Assembly (NCBI RefSeq): GCF_000258425.1 | Contig: NC_017461.1 | Coordinates: forward strand, 434,001-498,000 | Reading direction: 5' to 3' | DNA from: Fervidicoccus fontis Kam940 | GTDB lineage: Archaea; Thermoproteota; Thermoprotei_A; Sulfolobales; Fervidicoccaceae | Length of the DNA: 64,000 bases | Shown: piece by piece, positions 1-9,155 of the stretch | Numbering within the stretch: the first letter of the stretch is position 1 | Layout: each line of letters begins with the position of its first letter | Notes under the pieces: generated by a model | Told to the model about the DNA's origin: nothing | Seen by the model: the letters and a program-made list of their open reading frames with translations, nothing else | Database searches by the model: none | Position numbers and translations under genes: made by a program

Positions 1-853
1 GTTCTTCAATAATTCTTGCAGCAACAGCATATTCTTCTTTTCCTAATCCCTTTTTCCCTAGTATACTGATTAGTTTGTTTCTTTCTTCTTTATTGGATAA
101 GGCAAGAGCTCTTATTATAAGCAAAGTCTTTTTCCCTTCTCTTATATCACTGTAGACTGGCTTTCCCGTTTCTTCTTCTTTTCCAAATATTCCAAGAATA
201 TCATCAACAATCTGAAAGGCAATGCCAATTTTTCTTCCAAATTCTGATATATGCATCAAATCCTTTTCGTCTGCTCCTCCAATTGTTGCCCCAATATATG
301 CAGAGCTTTCAATTAATGCGGCTGTCTTTTTTTCTATCATATTCATATATTCTTCCTCACTTACACTTTCTTTTTTCTCAAAGCTCATATCTAGCGCCTG
401 ACCTTCTGCTACCGTAAGCGAAGCCCATGCAAGCTTCTTTGAAGCTTTTATGCATCTATCTTTTATCTCAAAGTCATCACAGGAATGTAAAGGAAGATAT
501 AAAGAGTATGAAAATAGAAGATCTCCAGCCAAAATAGCTGTAGGAATCCCCCAGAGCTTATGAACAGTTGGAACGCCTCTTCTATAATCGTCGTTATCCA
601 TAATATCATCGTGAATTAAGGTAAAGTTGTGAAGCAATTCGACGCCTGCAGCAAACGGCAAGAGGTATTTTTCACTACCTCCAAATGCATATCCAGAGGC
701 AAAAACTAGTGCAGGTCTCAACCTTTTTCCTCCTGCTTTTAATATGTAAAGAGATGATTCGTAAAAATCTGGAGGCTCTCCGACAAGCTTCTCTTTTATG
801 TAGCTATCTATATTAATTGAAACACTTTTTAGAAAGTCATTCAAGCTAATCAT
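1..853 (-). CDS. Polyprenyl (geranylgeranyl-type) diphosphate synthase, 3' end cut by window edge
   Basis: A short-chain trans-prenyltransferase that condenses IPP with allylic diphosphates to make the C20/C25 precursors of archaeal lipids. The frame is open for 284 codons from an ATG at 853 and runs off the left edge, so the C-terminus is missing. The first aspartate-rich motif (HDDIMDND, residues 81-88) and the second (DDILG, 217-221) are both present, as is the substrate-binding GGKRLRP at 41-47. It follows IPP isomerase by 30 bases on the same strand, consistent with the end of the isoprenoid part of this operon. Product chain length cannot be judged from sequence alone. Confidence 0.93.
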   Translation of the reverse strand, partial: MISLNDFLKSVSINIDSYIKEKLVGEPPDFYESSLYILKAGGKRLRPALVFASGYAFGGSEKYLLPFAAGVELLHNFTLIHDDIMDNDDYRRGVPTVHKLWGIPTAILAGDLLFSYSLYLPLHSCDDFEIKDRCIKASKKLAWASLTVAEGQALDMSFEKKESVSEEEYMNMIEKKTAALIESSAYIGATIGGADEKDLMHISEFGRKIGIAFQIVDDILGIFGKEEETGKPVYSDIREGKKTLLIIRALALSNKEERNKLISILGKKGLGKEEYAVAARIIEE

Positions 854-883
854 AAGTATAACACCTTTTTATTTTTTCATTTT

Positions 884-1987
884 TTACGAAAATTTTTTAA
901 TTTTTCTATTTTCTAAAAATTTTATTGGATCTATACCCCTTTGGCTCAGCCAATTTGTAATTTTTTCATCAAAAACTATAGGCACATTTTTTAGCTCTTC
1001 GACATCTTTAGCCGAAGTTAATAGCATAGCTATTTTAAGTTCCATTATAATGTTTCGAACGTATCTATCTAAGCATTCTTTAGACCTTGCAGCTTCTTTT
1101 AAAGCAGGTAACGCAAAGCCTGCAATATCAGCTCCTATAGCTATTGACTTCGCAACTTCAACTCCATTCCTTATTCCCCCGCTCGCAATTATCTTTATTT
1201 CACTCGAAACACTTCTCGTTTCAATTATAGATAATGCCGTTGGTATTCCCCAATTGTAAAATTCATAGATGCCGGGCAGATCCACTTTTTCACCTCTCAG
1301 CTTTCGTCTTAAAATTTCTACCTTTATCCAGCTAGTCCCCCCGGCACCAGCTACATCTATATATTTAACACCTGCTTTTACGAGCGCTGATGCAACTTCT
1401 TTTGATATTCCATATCCAATTTCTTTTACTATAATGGGAACTGACAGTTCGTTTCTTAATATTTCAATATTTTTTAGTATATTTCTGAAATCTCTATCTC
1501 CTTCCAATTGAAAAAGCTCCTGTGCTACATTTAAATGTATAGCTATAGCATCAGCATCAATCATCTTGATAGCTTTTTCGGCAATTTCTACAGGCTTATC
1601 GCCGAGTTGTTGCGCTCCTAAGTTTGCTATAACCGGCACGCTAATCGCTTCTTCTCTTACAACCCTGTATGTCCAGGAAACTGAAGGATCTACTAATGCC
1701 GCTCGTTGACTCCCCACTTCAATTGCTATCTTATTCTCTTCTGCTACTTTTGCCAAAACTCTATTAATATCACCTGCATATACATGTCCTCCCGTGATGC
1801 CGGTAAACATCAATGGAGCAGAAAGCTTTTTCCCTAAGAACTCAACAGTGGTATTAATAGAATCAAAGGAAAGTTCGGGAAGAGCTTGATGTATTAATTG
1901 AATATTCTTAAGTAAAGTGTCGCTAGTTTCAATTTTTTTACTTAAGGCTATTATAATGTGATCCAGCTTTCTATTTGCAATATTCAT
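884..1987 (-). CDS. fni: Type 2 isopentenyl-diphosphate delta-isomerase (FMN-dependent)
   Basis: Interconverts IPP and DMAPP, supplying the primer for the prenyltransferase that follows. It is a 367-aa TIM-barrel protein of the FMN/NADPH family. Family landmarks are the N-terminal RKLDHI, the FTGITGG segment, GSQRAA, and the glycine-rich flavin phosphate loops GAGGTSW and ASGGIRNG. I prefer the ATG at 1987: the GTG at 1999 lies in a GAGTGA stretch that looks like its ribosome binding site. It sits between isopentenyl phosphate kinase and the prenyl synthase, as in other crenarchaeal isoprenoid operons. Confidence 0.95.
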   Translation of the reverse strand: MNIANRKLDHIIIALSKKIETSDTLLKNIQLIHQALPELSFDSINTTVEFLGKKLSAPLMFTGITGGHVYAGDINRVLAKVAEENKIAIEVGSQRAALVDPSVSWTYRVVREEAISVPVIANLGAQQLGDKPVEIAEKAIKMIDADAIAIHLNVAQELFQLEGDRDFRNILKNIEILRNELSVPIIVKEIGYGISKEVASALVKAGVKYIDVAGAGGTSWIKVEILRRKLRGEKVDLPGIYEFYNWGIPTALSIIETRSVSSEIKIIASGGIRNGVEVAKSIAIGADIAGFALPALKEAARSKECLDRYVRNIIMELKIAMLLTSAKDVEELKNVPIVFDEKITNWLSQRGIDPIKFLENRKIKKFS

Positions 1988-2043
1988 AAATGTTCTCACT
2001 CGCTAATGACATTAAAGAAAATTCGTAGTCATGCTTTAAAAAT

Positions 2044-2838
2044 TTATGGAATTATTTTTGTTCCATTGACAGTCTTGCCAGAAATTAGATTATATATATT
2101 TCCCTCTATAAGTCCGTTTGATATCCATACTTCTTTTATCGACGAGCTAGTTGAAAGATATTGATATGTTTTTTTCAGCTTTCCTAGCAAGCCGCTTGTC
2201 ACATCGACTACGTTATTGTATATAGAGGCTTTTTTAATAACACTGTCAATTTCATTCAAACGAATTTCCTTTAAAATAGTCTCTGGATGACCTAATTCTA
2301 AAAAGACACCATCTACATCTGTAAAAAATATAATTCTTTCGGCATTGATGTAGCTTCCTATCATTAGAGCCAAATCATCCCCAGAAATTATAGCTGGATC
2401 ACAAAAGTTATCCCCGTAGACAATATCGCCAAATAGGATAGGAACGCTTCCTTTTTCAATTGCAGTTTTGACGATCTTCAGATCACATGAAAATCTTTCT
2501 CCAATATTACATAAGTTCACGCATAAAGAATGTGGAGGGAAAGATACTGCCTTTATTCTATTTGAAACCAATATTGAGGTCATCATATAATTGAGCTCTT
2601 GCATAGAAAAAGCTATCGGAGAGATAGTCTCATTTGATATTCTTCCATATATATCTATGGCTCTTTTTGCCTCTACGTGACCGAATGATCCTCCTCCATG
2701 TATTACGACCAAATCGATCTTTTCATCAATTGCACGCTTTATCTCTTTTGCAATGCGGATGACAACCTCTTTTCTAAACGAGTATGGTTTTGATTTATCT
2801 GTTATCAAGCTTCCTCCAAGCTTTATAACGACTTTCAA
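2044..2838 (-). CDS. ipk: Isopentenyl phosphate kinase
   Basis: Phosphorylates isopentenyl phosphate to IPP, the last step of the archaeal modified mevalonate pathway. It is an amino-acid-kinase-fold protein with the N-terminal KLGGSLITDKSKP loop and the IPK hallmark HGGGSFGHVEA, whose GHV histidine is the substrate-binding residue known in this family. The C-terminal half contains FTDVDGVF and the DVTSGLLGK motif. I chose a TTG start at 2838; the ATG at 2847 overlaps the upstream stop and abuts the GAGGA ribosome binding site too closely. Confidence 0.94.
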   Translation of the reverse strand: MKVVIKLGGSLITDKSKPYSFRKEVVIRIAKEIKRAIDEKIDLVVIHGGGSFGHVEAKRAIDIYGRISNETISPIAFSMQELNYMMTSILVSNRIKAVSFPPHSLCVNLCNIGERFSCDLKIVKTAIEKGSVPILFGDIVYGDNFCDPAIISGDDLALMIGSYINAERIIFFTDVDGVFLELGHPETILKEIRLNEIDSVIKKASIYNNVVDVTSGLLGKLKKTYQYLSTSSSIKEVWISNGLIEGNIYNLISGKTVNGTKIIP

Positions 2839-2843
2839 ACAGA

Positions 2844-3617
2844 TCATTCCTCAGCGTTTTTTATTTCTACCGATAAAAGCTCATTTTTATAAGACGGGAC
2901 TATGAGGTTCTCCTTTTCCGGCAAAACATCATATATGGCATAATAAAGGGAATTTAACCCTCTTATTGATTGCTCAAATTTTTCCTTATTTTTTTCCACA
3001 ATTCCATTGACATTAAGGATAAGAAGATAAGAATTAAGCTTGGAATACATATCAAGAAGACCGCTATCGATTTCTTTCTCAACGCTTATGCTTCCTTTTT
3101 CCTTTATGCCATTACATCTCACTTTCAAATCTTCCAGAAATATTTCTCCATCGGTATCAGAATATATCAAGGATTTTTCTCTCACTGTAGCTCTAATGAG
3201 AGATTGCAGAATTTCTTCTGGAAAAATTCCAACACTGTTCATAACTCCGTTTAAAATTTCTATTTTTTCGTCATTTGAAAATTTTTCTTCATAGTATTCT
3301 TCTAGGGAAAGTATGACACCTTTTAATATTAATGCGACAGCGGATGGAAGATTAGAACAATTTCCAATTCCTCTCGCTTCAATATCAACTTTCAATGGTA
3401 AAGGAGATCCCTTCTTTATCAAATATGATACATGTTCCATACTCGCTTTTGCGATTCTTTCATCGAGTCCTCTTATTTCTATACTAAATTCGCTTGATTG
3501 CTTTATTTTATAGCTAATTTCTAAATAACTATCGGTTAGATAAGCAAGAAATGGTGTGTTCCTTTTCGGTATTAAAACTCCTAAAGTAAGTGGTATTTTT
3601 GAGAGAATTTCCATCTC
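2844..3617 (-). CDS. Divergent GHMP-kinase-like protein at the mevalonate kinase position
   Basis: By position (MEMO, this gene, IPK, isomerase, prenyl synthase) and overall pattern this is the mevalonate kinase slot of crenarchaeal isoprenoid operons. The N-terminus SKIPLTLGVL...NTPFLAYLTDSYLEI lines up with the usual AxAPGKVxLFGEH...GxPAL strand pattern, and GIGNCSNLPSAVAL lines up with the GLGSSAA phosphate-binding motif. The key residues are altered: the motif-1 lysine context and GEH are gone, motif 2 lacks GxxSS, and I find no clear catalytic aspartate or C-terminal motif 3. Length from the internal ATG is 257 aa, short for the family. I prefer ATG 3617 because the longer frame from 3683 overlaps MEMO by 35 bases. 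Activity is doubtful. Confidence 0.6.
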   Translation of the reverse strand, partial: EMEILSKIPLTLGVLIPKRNTPFLAYLTDSYLEISYKIKQSSEFSIEIRGLDERIAKASMEHVSYLIKKGSPLPLKVDIEARGIGNCSNLPSAVALILKGVILSLEEYYEEKFSNDEKIEILNGVMNSVGIFPEEILQSLIRATVREKSLIYSDTDGEIFLEDLKVRCNGIKEKGSISVEKEIDSGLLDMYSKLNSYLLILNVNGIVEKNKEKFEQSIRGLNSLYYAIYDVLPEKENLIVPSYKNELLSVEIKNAEE

Positions 3618-3648
3618 AAGCCAACTCTTTTTAAAAATATGCTGAAAT

Positions 3649-4512
3649 TCAAATAGGGAATTTTGCCGAAAGATATCCCACAACTGCGTCTTTATCTCCA
3701 GTCAAGTCACCTGAAGTCGCATATTTAAGAATTTCCGGTTCCCTTCCGTTTTTCATTTTTGATATCGTCATTAATATCATCACTCCTCCAGGTCCACACA
3801 TCGAAACGTTCTCGGTCTCTAAGTAGTTATAAAACAAATTAATGTCTCTTTTTTTAATCATCTCAAATGCTTTTAGATCTTTCCTCTTTGCGACATCATA
3901 AGGCTCATAATGGCTCATATCGCTACTTGCAATGATGGTAAAATCTCTACCTAGATGTTCGGTTGCATCTAATAATTCTTCCGCAATCTTTTCAACAACC
4001 TTTGGAGTCTGCCTCATTAATACAATTGGTAGTATTTGAAAATCCTTTTGAAATATGTATTGCAGAAATGGTAGCTGAACTTCGATGCTATGTTCATATA
4101 AATGAGCATTGTAATCTGGAACTAAAACTTTTGATTTTGTAATAAGATAATCTCTTAATTCTATATCAACATTGATAAGCCCTAATGGTGTTCTCCACTG
4201 TTTCCATGGAGCAAGAGATACTTGTGCACCTAAGCCGGTATGATTTGGTCCGATTATTATAAATGTGTCCGGCTTTTTTTCTAGAGAAATATTATAATAT
4301 GTATGTGCGGCTACCGGTCCAGAATAAATGTAACCTGCATGAGGAGCTATATATCCAAAATTGTTTTTTGTTATTGAGTTTGAAAAAATTGCTTCTTTCC
4401 CAGGGCCAATAGGGTGAAGAAAAGCCCACCTGATCTGTTCTAATAATTTTTCTTTTCTTAATTCATAAAATTCTCCGGCTACGACTGGATCTCTTACAAG
4501 ATCACCGCTCAA
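3649..4512 (-). CDS. MEMO family protein (AmmeMemoRadiSam system protein B type)
   Basis: A 287-aa homologue of human MEMO1, a family structurally related to extradiol dioxygenases; its archaeal function is unknown. Conserved metal-site-like histidine segments are visible: [19 protein letters not shown], and the S-S-D-M-S-H segment near residue 200. The start is a TTG whose last two bases overlap the S2 stop (TTGA), preceded by GGTGG six bases upstream, so it is translationally coupled to S2. Its place between S2 and the isoprenoid genes is conserved in crenarchaea. Confidence 0.92.
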   Translation of the reverse strand: MSGDLVRDPVVAGEFYELRKEKLLEQIRWAFLHPIGPGKEAIFSNSITKNNFGYIAPHAGYIYSGPVAAHTYYNISLEKKPDTFIIIGPNHTGLGAQVSLAPWKQWRTPLGLINVDIELRDYLITKSKVLVPDYNAHLYEHSIEVQLPFLQYIFQKDFQILPIVLMRQTPKVVEKIAEELLDATEHLGRDFTIIASSDMSHYEPYDVAKRKDLKAFEMIKKRDINLFYNYLETENVSMCGPGGVMILMTISKMKNGREPEILKYATSGDLTGDKDAVVGYLSAKFPI

Positions 4513-5162
4513 GCTTTTCCACCGACTCTAGCTTCAAAGGCATCTGGAGGTTCTTGCAAATCAGCATTCTGTAACAATAGCCCTTTTTCTCTCAATATCT
4601 GCCTTGTCAAAATCCAATATAGCAAAGCTAAGCTTTTTCTTCCTTTATTGTTTGCAGGAATTATAAGATCAATATTATCTATCCTGTTATCTGTATCTGT
4701 AAACGAAATTATCGGAATGCCAATTTTTGATGCCTCATTTATTATTTGCTGATCTGCTCTTGGATCAGTAACAACAACTATATCTGGTTCTATATACCAT
4801 TCAAGGTGAGGATTTGTAAGGATACCTGGTATGACTCTTCCTGCTATATATTTAGAGCCCACGTATTGAGAGAACTTCTTCACAGGATTGTGTCCGTATT
4901 GCCTGACACTTACGACCAAAATCTTTTGAGGTTCATATCTTGCGAGCATTTTTGAAGCTATTCTAAGTCTTTCATCAATTTTTCTAACATCGAGAACATA
5001 GAGTCCATCAGGTCTAATTCTATATACAAATTCCTTCATGTTTTTATTGCAAACGTAAGTTCCAATGTGAACTCCCGCAGCTAAATATTGTTCAATTGGA
5101 ACAAGCAATTCAAAAGCCTTCTCATGAATTTCACTAACCATCTTAGATTCTTCATTACTCAA
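4509..5162 (-). CDS. rps2: 30S ribosomal protein S2 (uS2)
   Basis: Small-subunit protein of the S2 family, about 217 aa. Recognisable segments are [16 protein letters not shown] near the N-terminus and the [30 protein letters not shown] block (written here only as a landmark region near residues 130-160). An upstream GTG at 5171 overlaps the RpoN stop but is itself the end of the GAGGTG ribosome binding site; the TTG at 5162, six bases beyond it, is the better start. The acidic eukaryote-like tail is absent. Confidence 0.96.
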   Translation of the reverse strand: MSNEESKMVSEIHEKAFELLVPIEQYLAAGVHIGTYVCNKNMKEFVYRIRPDGLYVLDVRKIDERLRIASKMLARYEPQKILVVSVRQYGHNPVKKFSQYVGSKYIAGRVIPGILTNPHLEWYIEPDIVVVTDPRADQQIINEASKIGIPIISFTDTDNRIDNIDLIIPANNKGRKSLALLYWILTRQILREKGLLLQNADLQEPPDAFEARVGGKA

Positions 5163-5167
5163 ATTTT

Positions 5168-5368
5168 TCACCTCATAGGTTTGAACTTGATTACCTGTTC
5201 AATCAAATCTACATGAGAAATGAGAGTTCTCCTGCAACAATACCTGTCAATTCCTAGATCATCAAGCACTTTCTCAGGGTCCTCGCCTTTGCTCACTCTT
5301 TCTTTAAAAGGCTCCCAATATTGCCCTAAAGGCTTTCCGCATGTATAGCATCTTACAGGTATAATCAT
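5168..5368 (-). CDS. rpoN: DNA-directed RNA polymerase subunit N (Rpb10)
   Basis: Small 66-aa zinc-binding subunit that helps hold the D/L assembly platform of RNA polymerase. The start [15 protein letters not shown] is the universal Rpb10 N-terminus, so the ATG at 5368 is used rather than an in-frame ATG 14 codons upstream. The zinc ligands are CxxC at residues 7-10 and the adjacent CC pair in RYCCRR. It lies between S9 and S2, the normal archaeal arrangement; the RpoK and enolase genes often found nearby are not here. Confidence 0.96.
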   Translation of the reverse strand: MIIPVRCYTCGKPLGQYWEPFKERVSKGEDPEKVLDDLGIDRYCCRRTLISHVDLIEQVIKFKPMR

Positions 5369-5375
5369 GGTTATC

Positions 5376-5777
5376 TCACCTATATGATTTTTGCCATCTC
5401 CTTCTTGCACTGTATCTCATGTATTTCTCCGGCTCTGTTCTCCTGGGATCTCCAGCAAGAAGAACTCTATCATATTCTTGGAAAATTGTCTTCAATCTTT
5501 CACTTTCAAAGTATTTTACTAATCCTCTAGCAATCGCAGTCCTAGTAGCGTCAGCTTGAGCCATAAATCCTCCTCCATTTACAGAAGCAATGATATCTAC
5601 CTGTTCTCTATGGTCTTTTCCAAGAAGCTTAAGGACTTCAACTATCTTGTTTCTAAAAAGCTCTACTGGATGTAGTTCTATAGGCATTTCATTTACAAGT
5701 ACTCTTCCTTTTCCTGGCTTTATTACAACTTTAGCTATTGCACTTTTCCTTTTTCCAACAGATAAGACCACCTTCAA
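5376..5777 (-). CDS. rps9: 30S ribosomal protein S9 (uS9)
   Basis: 133-aa S9 protein with [11 protein letters not shown] at the N-terminus and the basic C-terminal tail ending in RRRWQKSYR, which reaches the tRNA in the P site in known ribosomes. The start is placed at TTG 5777, whose bases overlap the L13 stop (TTGA) and which follows GAGAGGTG by seven bases. The GTG at 5795 that would lengthen the protein by six residues is inside a region overlapping L13 and upstream of that SD. Confidence 0.95.
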   Translation of the reverse strand: MKVVLSVGKRKSAIAKVVIKPGKGRVLVNEMPIELHPVELFRNKIVEVLKLLGKDHREQVDIIASVNGGGFMAQADATRTAIARGLVKYFESERLKTIFQEYDRVLLAGDPRRTEPEKYMRYSARRRWQKSYR

Positions 5778-6223
5778 GCGATAACACCTCTCCACCCTAA
5801 TGCTTCTGATAATTCCCCTACAGATATGTATCTTCCCTTACTAAGATCAGCAACTACATCTTCAAATTTTATCATTTCTTTTCCATGAAATTCTTTTGGA
5901 ATACCAATATAAACTTTCAAGTTAGATAGGGCTTCTTTTCCTTTAGGCTTTCTAGGAAGCATTCCTCTAACAGCTCTTTTTACAATATTTCTTGGAGATT
6001 GCGGCCTTCTTGGACCCTGTTTGTCTGGATTTCTAAGGGTCCTCACGCTCCACAATTTTTTATAACCTTCAATAACCATATTTCTTTCTCCGCTTATCAT
6101 TGCCTTCTCAGCATTGACAACGACAACTCTTTTCCCAGTAAGAAGCATTTTAGCTATTTTTGAAGCCATCCTTCCGAGTATCAAATTTTCAGCGTTGACT
6201 ATTACAATTTCTTTTTCGCTCAA
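5774..6223 (-). CDS. rpl13: 50S ribosomal protein L13 (uL13)
   Basis: 149-aa L13 homologue. Landmarks are VNAENLILGRMASKIAKMLL at the N-terminus, the VVVNAEKAMISGER segment, and the AVRGMLPRKPKGKEAL motif in the middle, all standard in archaeal/eukaryotic L13. It is followed immediately by S9 with a TTGA overlap, the same L13-S9 pair found across life. Confidence 0.97.
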   Translation of the reverse strand: MSEKEIVIVNAENLILGRMASKIAKMLLTGKRVVVVNAEKAMISGERNMVIEGYKKLWSVRTLRNPDKQGPRRPQSPRNIVKRAVRGMLPRKPKGKEALSNLKVYIGIPKEFHGKEMIKFEDVVADLSKGRYISVGELSEALGWRGVIA

Positions 6224-6241
6224 AATAATTCACACCTCTAT

Positions 6242-6619
6242 TTAAACTATTATTCTTTTTGGAAGAGAATCTATTTTGTCTTTCAATTCTTTATTTCTCA
6301 ATAAGTCGTCTAATAAGTAAATCTCCGCTCCGCTTTTTTTGAGCTTCTCATATGCTTTCATAGAATATGACTCGGCGATTATTACTATTTTTTTAGTTAA
6401 TTTGCCTGAGCCTAGAACTTTTCCGGGTACTACTACTACTTCTCCCTCATTAGCATTCCGATTAATTTTTGATATATTCGCTTCAACCATCTTTCTCCTC
6501 GGTGCTGAAAGCTCCTCACTTATTCTTTCCCATATATTAGCTTGCTCATCCTTTGACAATTTCTTCAAACCTTTAATGAGCTTTCTTTTTAGTAAATTTG
6601 TAGGACCAGTTCTTGCCAT
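6242..6619 (-). CDS. rpl18e: 50S ribosomal protein L18e (eL18)
   Basis: 125-aa archaeal/eukaryotic large-subunit protein with no bacterial counterpart. Recognised by the N-terminal RTGPTNLLKRKLI segment, the central VVVPGKVLGSGKLTKKI motif and the SMKAYEKLKKSGAE region. Its ATG shares one base with the RpoD stop codon (TAATG), and a GGAGGT ribosome binding site lies nine bases upstream. Confidence 0.96.
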   Translation of the reverse strand: MARTGPTNLLKRKLIKGLKKLSKDEQANIWERISEELSAPRRKMVEANISKINRNANEGEVVVVPGKVLGSGKLTKKIVIIAESYSMKAYEKLKKSGAEIYLLDDLLRNKELKDKIDSLPKRIIV

Positions 6620-7464
6620 TATTTTAATACCTCCATTTCTTTTATTACTTCTTCAAAAGCTTCTGCTTTTTTATTCAAAATTTCTAAAGCCTTTTCAATT
6701 ATTAATTTTGTTGAAAGCGAACCCGTTGATTCTACTCTAAGTATTTTCTTATTTTCAAGATAATTAATCTTCATGCATTTCCTACAGACTTTATCCTCGC
6801 AAAATCTAAGAAGGCTTGTATTTTTGAAATTTTCGAGCTCGATTTTTCCTTTTTTCATTTCCATCATTTTTTCTGCAAGCTCTTCACTAAATTCACCGAT
6901 ACATTTTAAGCATTCATTAGATTCTTGTTCCTCGCATTGTTCAAATGAAAAAATAATTTCGGGCACAGAAATTAAAGCTGATATAGATACAGGGCTCCAT
7001 TTTATATGCTCTTTTCCTCTCCCCAATCTAGCCTCAGCTTCAAGAACAATTTTTTGCCCTTTTCCTAAAACCACTATTGGAATATCTTTAAACACTGGAT
7101 AAATGTCAGGATCTTCTGACTTCAATTCTCCCGTGTATACTACTTTTTTATCTTCATCTTTATTCTCTACTTCTAAGTGAAGAATATCAAAGCAGTTTTC
7201 GCAATTTGTACATTCTGCGCATTCCTCAGGCGCCCTATATTTTTCCAGCGCTCTATCACTGTAAAGAGGGATCATCCCTAAACGATGGGCTAAGACTTCG
7301 TCATGTAAGACACTGTTATTTTCCAAAATTAGAACGTTGTCTACTGCCATTGTAGGGACTTCTTCAATTATAATTCTTCTCAGAGAAGTGAGCACCTCTT
7401 GAGGTGCATCTTCAATATATAGTTCTAAAAAATTTTCTTTAATATTTATCGGTTTGATCTTCAT
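6619..7464 (-). CDS. rpoD: DNA-directed RNA polymerase subunit D (Rpb3/alpha-like)
   Basis: 281-aa assembly-platform subunit, functional partner of subunits L, N and P. The alpha-like dimerisation segment LTSLRRIIIEEVPTMAVD is at 25-42. A CxxCxxCxxC cluster (C82, C85, C88, C91) lies in the loop after HRLGMIPL. A ferredoxin-like insert then follows with Cys 177, 185, 188, 222, 227 and 230, consistent with the iron-sulfur-containing D subunits known from some archaea; spacing is irregular, so cluster type cannot be called. Located between S11 and L18e as expected. Confidence 0.95.
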   Translation of the reverse strand: MKIKPINIKENFLELYIEDAPQEVLTSLRRIIIEEVPTMAVDNVLILENNSVLHDEVLAHRLGMIPLYSDRALEKYRAPEECAECTNCENCFDILHLEVENKDEDKKVVYTGELKSEDPDIYPVFKDIPIVVLGKGQKIVLEAEARLGRGKEHIKWSPVSISALISVPEIIFSFEQCEEQESNECLKCIGEFSEELAEKMMEMKKGKIELENFKNTSLLRFCEDKVCRKCMKINYLENKKILRVESTGSLSTKLIIEKALEILNKKAEAFEEVIKEMEVLK

Positions 7465-7476
7465 AACCTTGACCCT

Positions 7477-7878
7477 TTACACTCTTCTACCTCTTCTGCC
7501 ACCAGGTCTTCTTGTTGTATCATGCGGAATAGGCGTTACGTCCTCTATCCTTCCAATAATAAATCCTGATCTTGCTAAAGCTCTAATAGCTGCTTGTGCA
7601 CCAGGTCCTGGAGTTTTTGGACCGTGACCTCCTGGAGCTCTTACTTTTATATGTATTGCTGTAATTCCTCTTTCCATAGCTTGTTGAGCCGCCCTCGCGG
7701 CACTGATCATTGCAGCATATGGAGATGGCTTCTCTCTATCAGCTTTAACTACCATACCTCCTGAAACTCTAGATGCCGTTTCTGCCCCAGACAAATCTGT
7801 GATATGAACTATAGTATTGTTTAAACTGCTGTAAATATGAGCTATACCCCATTTCAATTCTCTACTACTTGAAGACAT
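7477..7878 (-). CDS. rps11: 30S ribosomal protein S11 (uS11)
   Basis: 133-aa protein with the S11 signature [20 protein letters not shown] near residues 88-107 and the basic C-terminus [11 protein letters not shown]. The N-terminal [22 protein letters not shown] is typical of archaeal S11. It lies between S4 and RpoD in the conserved S13-S4-S11-RpoD order. Confidence 0.97.
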   Translation of the reverse strand: MSSSSRELKWGIAHIYSSLNNTIVHITDLSGAETASRVSGGMVVKADREKPSPYAAMISAARAAQQAMERGITAIHIKVRAPGGHGPKTPGPGAQAAIRALARSGFIIGRIEDVTPIPHDTTRRPGGRRGRRV

Positions 7879-7891
7879 GCTCTATCACCAT

Positions 7892-8398
7892 TTACTGGCT
7901 TGCTTCTAATTCTCTCTTAAAAGGACTACTGCTGATTATATCGATTAAATCTTCCTCGCTTCTCTTTACTAAATATCCAGGACTGGTTACTCTTCTTCCA
8001 TTTATACCAATATGCCCATGAACTATCATTTGCCTTGCCTGGTAGATTGTTTTTGCTAAGCCTTTTTGATATACAATTGTCTGAAGCCTTCTGTTCAATA
8101 TATGCTCTGCATTAATAGAAAGTAAGTCATCTAAAACAGCATTTGACTGAACAATTCCCTGAGAGTACAACCTTTTTAATAAGTTCTCTTCTTCCTTTTT
8201 CCTTACATCTTCAGGCAAAGCTAATAGCTCTCTGGCCCTATGTCTAATTTTTCTTGCCATTGTTTGGGCTATCCACAACTCCTTTTTATTCCTGAGACCA
8301 AACTTACCTAATAATCTCAGCTCATTTTCTAGTCTTGTTTTATCCCAAGGATGACCAGGCCCTTCCCATTTTTTTCTAAGCTTTCTCGGATCGCCCAT
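7892..8398 (-). CDS. rps4: 30S ribosomal protein S4 (uS4)
   Basis: 168-aa archaeal S4 with the N-terminal GDPRKLRKKWEGPGHPWD block and an S4 RNA-binding domain in the second half (RRLQTIVYQKGLA through RQMIVHGHIGINGRRVTSPGYLV). Length and order are normal. It is separated from S13 by 11 bases and S11 by 13 bases. Confidence 0.97.
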   Translation of the reverse strand: MGDPRKLRKKWEGPGHPWDKTRLENELRLLGKFGLRNKKELWIAQTMARKIRHRARELLALPEDVRKKEEENLLKRLYSQGIVQSNAVLDDLLSINAEHILNRRLQTIVYQKGLAKTIYQARQMIVHGHIGINGRRVTSPGYLVKRSEEDLIDIISSSPFKRELEASQ

Positions 8399-8409
8399 TT
8401 AATACCACC

Positions 8410-8904
8410 TTATGACTTTTGCTCAGAAGACTGAGGCTTTGCTGCAGTCTTCTTTTTAGACACACCTACAGTGACTCCAAGCCTACCAGTAGTATGAGTC
8501 CTCTGACCCCTAACTTTCAATCCTAGCGAATGTCTAATTCCTCTCCAGCTCTTAATTTTCTTTTCCCTCTCTATGTCTTGCTTTACTTTGAAAATAAGCT
8601 CTGAACCAATGAGATGAATATCATCTCCAGTTTCATAATCTTTTCTTCTGTTAAGCATCCATTTTGGCAATAAGTTACTTGCGGAAATTTCGCTAATTGC
8701 TTTTTCAATCCTGCTTATTTCTTCATCACTCAGAAAACCTGTCCTCTTCTCAGGATCAATATTTAACATTCTCAATAAACATACAGCAGTTGTATATCCT
8801 ATTCCTTTAATGCCTGCTAATCCGTAAGCAAGCTTTTTTCTTCCATCAAGATCTGTACCAGCTACTCTAACAATATACCGAAATTGTCCTGCTTCTTCGG
8901 CCAT
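8410..8904 (-). CDS. rps13: 30S ribosomal protein S13 (uS13)
   Basis: 164-aa S13, first gene of the left ribosomal/RNA polymerase/isoprenoid operon. Landmarks are FRYIVRVAGTDLDG at the N-terminus, the helix-hairpin-helix-like GIKGIGYTTAVCLL, and the C-terminal SWRGIRHSLGLKVRGQRTHTTGR block. The last 15 or so residues form a Lys/Ala/Ser-rich tail. An AGGTG ribosome binding site lies six bases upstream of the ATG, with a TATA box about 70 bases upstream. Confidence 0.97.
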   Translation of the reverse strand: MAEEAGQFRYIVRVAGTDLDGRKKLAYGLAGIKGIGYTTAVCLLRMLNIDPEKRTGFLSDEEISRIEKAISEISASNLLPKWMLNRRKDYETGDDIHLIGSELIFKVKQDIEREKKIKSWRGIRHSLGLKVRGQRTHTTGRLGVTVGVSKKKTAAKPQSSEQKS

Positions 8905-8970
8905 TTTTTACACCTTTACTTCCATATTACAGCAAAATCCTATTAATTGATAAGATCATGAAACCAACAA

Positions 8971-8983
8971 GCATATATTTTAA
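8971..8983 (-). promoter_or_regulatory. Archaeal TATA promoter of the S13 operon
   Basis: On the minus strand TTAAAATATATGC reads as a TATA box. Transcription would start about 25 bases downstream (near 8945), leaving a leader of about 40 bases before the S13 ATG at 8904 and its AGGTG site. This is the only plausible promoter in the divergent S13/MATE gap on this strand. No transcript data are available, so it is a prediction. Confidence 0.55.
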
Positions 8984-9080
8984 TATCTCAAGGGGGTTTT
9001 TATTTGTTTCATGCTTTGAAACTTTATTTGTTTTTCGGTATTTATTAGGTTTTTGAAATTATTATTTGTTTATCCGATTG

Positions 9081-9090
9081 TTATAAATAA
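9081..9090 (+). promoter_or_regulatory. TATA box upstream of the MATE transporter gene
   Basis: TTATAAATAA at this position is a canonical archaeal TATA element, 66 bases before the start of the rightward MATE gene. The expected start site near 9112 leaves a 40-base leader. That leader holds a seven-codon frame beginning with ATG at 9136, whose TGA overlaps the TTG start of the transporter. Confidence 0.55.
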
Positions 9091-9155
9091 TGCTATAACG
9101 AGTTGGTACATTGTTGAAAAATTGAGACAAGGATAATGAAGAGAGTGAATCTATA

